Origin: Bifidobacterium platyrrhinorum
GTDB lineage: Bacteria > Actinomycetota > Actinomycetes > Actinomycetales > Bifidobacteriaceae
NCBI RefSeq assembly: GCF_010667645.1
Contig: NZ_WHZV01000005.1
Location: forward strand, 62,001-126,000
Reading direction: 5' to 3'
Length of the DNA stretch: 64,000 nt
A model generated the notes under the pieces. The model saw only the letters and a list, made by a program, of their open reading frames with translations, was not told the DNA's origin and did not search any database. Position 1 is the first letter of the stretch; every line of letters starts with the position of its first letter. This document shows, piece by piece, positions 58,841 to 64,000 of this stretch. Made by a program: the position numbers and the translations under genes.

Positions 58841-61252
58841 TCATGGCCGGCGCGCGCCGCTGCCGCCGGCGGCGCCCGTATCGCCGGCACCGCCGGTTCC
58901 GTCCGCATCGTCCGCATGCAGGGCGTCATAGATGGCCTGCGCCTTGGCATGGCCTATTCCCCTGACCTGTTCCAGCTCCTCGACGCCGACGCCGCGCATC
59001 GCCTTGACCGAGCCGAAATGCGCGAGCAGCCGCTTCTGGTAGGCGGGCCCCACGCCGGGGATGCCGTCGAGGGCGCTGCGCAACGCCCCCTTGCGTCTCG
59101 TCTGCCGGTGGTAGGTGATGGCGAAGCGGTGCGACTCGTCGCGCACGCGCTGCAGCAGGTACATGCCCTCGGACCGGCGTTTGAGGATGATCGGGTAGTC
59201 GTCGTCCGGCACCCACACCTCTTCGAGCCGTTTGGCGAGCCCGCATACGGCCACGTCGTCGACACCGCAGTCGGCGAGCGCCTTCGCGGCGGCCATGGCC
59301 TGCGGCCTGCCGCCGTCGACGACGACGAGGTTCGGCTTGTAGGCGAACCGGTGCCGGTCCGTGTTCTGCTGGACCACAGCGTCGCCCGCGCCGGCGTCCC
59401 GCGCGGCCGCGCCCAGCCCGTCGCCGGCACCGGCGCGCGTGCCCGTCGCCGCCTCCGCGCGTCGTTCCGCCTCGATGCTCTCGCCGGAGTCGCCGGCGAT
59501 GTTGCCGTGACGGAAGCGCCGCGTCAGCGTCTCGTAGAGGGCGCTCAGGTCGTCGAGCGCGCCCTGGCCGTCCTTGCCGCGGATGGCGAAACGCCGGTAT
59601 TCGCTTTTCTTGGCGACGGCGTCCTCGAACACGACCATGGAGGCCACCTGGAAGGCGCCGCCGACCGTGTTGGAGATGTCGTAGCATTCGATGCGCAGCG
59701 GGGCTTCGGCGAGGCCCAGCGCGTCGGCGACCTCGTTCATGGCGCGGGTGCGTGCGCCGATGTCGGCGATGCGGCTCATCTTGGCGCGCGCCAGCGCCTG
59801 CGCGGCGTTGTCGTTCGCCCTGTCCATGAGCTGCCGCTTGTCGCCTCTGCCGGCGACGCGGATCGTGACCGCGCCGCCGCGCAGTCCGGTCAGCCATGTT
59901 TCGAGCTCCCCGCGCCGGGACGGTTCGAGCTCGATGGGCGTGATGACCTCGCGGGGCACCGGGGCGATGGGGGCGAGCAGGTCGGCGCGTCCGGTGACCT
60001 CCCGGCGCGCGTTGCGTTCGCGCGTCGCCCGCGCGCGGGACGCCGCGTCGGTCGCGGTCACACGCTGCGTGGAGCCGATGGCGTCGCGCCGTTCCTCGAC
60101 CTTCGCCGTCGCGTTCCCGTCCGCGCCGGAGGCGGCCGGCGCGTCGGGACGCGTGTCGGCCGCGGCGTCGTTGCGCGCGTCCGAGTAGACGCGCACGAGC
60201 AGGTCGGCCATGAGGTCGGCGTCGTCGATGTCCTCGACGCGTTCGACGCTCCAATTGCGTTCGCCGCGTATCGCTCCGGCGCGCACGTGGAAGGCGTGCA
60301 CGGAGGCTTCGATCTCGTCGGTGGCGAAGCCGAACACGTCGGCGTCGACCTGGTCGTCGAGCACGACCGCGTTCTGTTCGACGACGGTGGAGAGCATGGC
60401 GATCTCGTCGCGCAGGCGCGCGGCCTTCTCGAATTCGAGGTCGGCGCTGGCCTCCTTCATGTCGCGGGTGAGCTGCGCGATGTACGACCTGCCGAGCCTG
60501 CCGGTCATCACGCCGACGAGCCGTTCGCACATGCGCCGGTGCTCCTTCGCGTCGATGCGGCCGACGCACGGCGCGGAGCATTTGCCGATGGAGGCGAGCA
60601 GGCAGGGACGTCCCGTGAGTTCGGCCTTGCGGTAGACGCCGTCGGTGCAGGTGCGCACGGGGAAGGTGCGCAGAAGACGGTCGAGTCCGTGGCGCAGGTC
60701 CCACACCTTCGCGTAGGGGCCGAAGTAGCGGGTGTCGCGGCGTTTGCGGCTGCGCGTCACCCATACGCGCGGCACCGTCTCGCCGGCGGAGACCGCGAGG
60801 TACGGATAGGTCTTGTCGTCGCGGAACTGCACGTTGAACCGCGGGTCGAACTCCTTGATCCACGTGTATTCGAGGGTGAGCGATTCGAGTTCGGTGCCGA
60901 CGACGGTCCATTCGAGGCTGCGTGCGGTGAGCACCATGGTCTGCGTGCGTGGGTGCAGCAGGTACAGCGGCTGGAAGTAGTTGGTCAGGCGGTTGCGCAG
61001 GTTCTTCGCCTTGCCGACGTAGATGACGCGTCCCTCGCCGTCGCGCCATTTGTAGACGCCGGGCAGCGCCGGGATGTCCGAGGTCTTCGGTCGGAACAGG
61101 TCGCGCGAGTCGCCCAGCAGCGGCGCACCGTTGCGGTTCGTCCTCGCCGTCGGGCCGCCGGCGCCGGACACGTCGGCCGTCGCTTCCCCGCGCAACGCGT
61201 CGGCCGTCCGGCGCCATGTCTCCGGCGAGTGCCGTTCGATATCGTTGGTCAT
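58841..61252 (-). CDS. uvrC: Excinuclease ABC subunit C, long form
   Basis: 803 residues from ATG 61252. Makes both incisions in nucleotide excision repair. GIY-YIG domain at about 60-140 ('LPGVYKWRDGEGRVIYVGKAKNLRNRLTNYF', with Tyr, Arg and Glu of the catalytic set), Cys-rich 'GRPCLLASIGKCSAPCVGRI' about 205-225, UVR domain 'LTRDMKEASADLEFEKAARLRDEIAML', the RNase H-like endonuclease domain ('RIECYDISNTVGGAFQVASMVVFEDAVAKKSEYRRFAI', 'PNLVVVDGGRPQAMAAAKAL') and HhH repeats 'IPGVGPAYQKRLLAHFGSVKAM'. It is longer than most UvrC (about 600-680) because of an N-terminal 45-residue addition and two Ala/Thr/Arg/Gly-rich inserts (about 360-430 and 595-640). Confidence 0.96.
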   Translation of the reverse strand: MTNDIERHSPETWRRTADALRGEATADVSGAGGPTARTNRNGAPLLGDSRDLFRPKTSDIPALPGVYKWRDGEGRVIYVGKAKNLRNRLTNYFQPLYLLHPRTQTMVLTARSLEWTVVGTELESLTLEYTWIKEFDPRFNVQFRDDKTYPYLAVSAGETVPRVWVTRSRKRRDTRYFGPYAKVWDLRHGLDRLLRTFPVRTCTDGVYRKAELTGRPCLLASIGKCSAPCVGRIDAKEHRRMCERLVGVMTGRLGRSYIAQLTRDMKEASADLEFEKAARLRDEIAMLSTVVEQNAVVLDDQVDADVFGFATDEIEASVHAFHVRAGAIRGERNWSVERVEDIDDADLMADLLVRVYSDARNDAAADTRPDAPAASGADGNATAKVEERRDAIGSTQRVTATDAASRARATRERNARREVTGRADLLAPIAPVPREVITPIELEPSRRGELETWLTGLRGGAVTIRVAGRGDKRQLMDRANDNAAQALARAKMSRIADIGARTRAMNEVADALGLAEAPLRIECYDISNTVGGAFQVASMVVFEDAVAKKSEYRRFAIRGKDGQGALDDLSALYETLTRRFRHGNIAGDSGESIEAERRAEAATGTRAGAGDGLGAAARDAGAGDAVVQQNTDRHRFAYKPNLVVVDGGRPQAMAAAKALADCGVDDVAVCGLAKRLEEVWVPDDDYPIILKRRSEGMYLLQRVRDESHRFAITYHRQTRRKGALRSALDGIPGVGPAYQKRLLAHFGSVKAMRGVGVEELEQVRGIGHAKAQAIYDALHADDADGTGGAGDTGAAGGSGARRP

Positions 61253-61318
61253 ACACCACCATCCGCAACAGATTCTGCATAATATGCGACCGCATCCAAG
61301 GCGTTGCGACGCGATCGA

Positions 61319-61405
61319 GCGGCCGGCCGGGGCGTGCGGCGATCGACCGTGGGCTTGGCCGAACGGCCTGGAGTGTGTCGGGCGCCGCACGCCCCGGCCG
61401 GCCGC
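61319..61405. repeat. 23-bp perfect inverted repeat between uvrA and uvrC
   Basis: Left arm 61319-61341 (GCGGCCGGCCGGGGCGTGCGGCG-type) and right arm 61383-61405 are exact reverse complements, separated by 41 bases that contain a smaller GGCC/GGCC hairpin. No T run follows on either side, so a simple intrinsic terminator is not the full explanation. Confidence 0.75.
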
Positions 61406-61433
61406 GGACACCGGACGAACCGGAAACGGCGGG

Positions 61434-64000
<2,567 letters not shown>

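Noticed and set aside
58469..61282. 937-codon plus-strand frame opposite uvrC and aroE
   Set aside because: Antisense shadow of two well supported genes.

Overview
The window reads as a piece of a high-GC actinobacterial chromosome, most likely Bifidobacterium. The host part carries a bifidobacterial-type block: transketolase and transaldolase side by side, hrcA with a second dnaJ under a perfect CIRCE operator, pgk-tpiA-secG, whiA-rapZ-aroE-uvrC-uvrA, a second L-lactate dehydrogenase, and an aminotransferase fused to an XRE-type DNA-binding domain. I cannot name the species from sequence alone.

Bases 1 to about 24.7 kb are the late region of a siphovirus-type prophage, all on the plus strand and in canonical order: portal (cut by the window edge), MuF-like protein, scaffold, decoration/head-fibre protein, major capsid, connector and neck proteins, tail terminator, major tail protein, tail assembly chaperones with a GGGAAAA -1 frameshift site, a 2136-residue tape measure, tail-tip and baseplate-type proteins, an adhesin/receptor-binding cassette block, a small membrane protein, an amidase endolysin and an r1t-like holin. 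Terminase, integrase, repressor and replication genes lie outside the window, so completeness cannot be judged.

The unusual part is 19.9-23.0 kb. A tail protein with Ig-like (BIG2) domains stops in mid-domain. Four downstream cassettes each restart with the missing second half of a BIG2 domain followed by a different putative ligand-binding module. Three of them begin with a conserved leader (M-S/G-E-x-F-R) into a run of exactly ten G, which puts the start codon one base out of frame with the body; nine G would restore it. The remaining cassette has no tract at its start and is open. It carries a nine-G in-frame tract between its two modules, followed by stops in both other frames. This looks like a bank of slipped-strand ON/OFF switches for receptor-binding modules. 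Two cassette boundaries also have a short terminator whose 3' arm could instead pair over the next ribosome binding site.

After the holin terminator lie four degenerate hairpins with a 50-base period that resemble type I-E CRISPR repeats, separated by 21-base 'spacers' that resemble each other. This is not a normal array and may be a phage CRISPR-repeat mimic. One unrecognised minus-strand gene and an AT-richer intergenic stretch with small repeats (25.5-25.8 kb) mark the transition to the host.

Host genes follow: ilvE and a CTC-type ribosomal protein L25 (minus); an alpha/beta hydrolase (plus); the transhydrogenase operon pntAA-pntAB-pntB (minus); two convergent long-chain acyl-CoA ligases; an M23 peptidase; five tRNAs (Gly, Val, Val, Cys, Gly); a PAC2 protein; a fructosamine kinase-like protein; uppP; dnaJ2-hrcA; tkt-tal; brnQ; a carboxymuconolactone-decarboxylase-like protein; the HTH-aminotransferase; ldh with a translationally coupled HAD phosphatase; secG, tpiA, pgk; whiA, rapZ, aroE; uvrC and the 3' part of uvrA, which runs off the right edge. 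Central carbon metabolism (tkt, tal, pgk, tpiA, ldh) and nucleotide excision repair are the main host themes.
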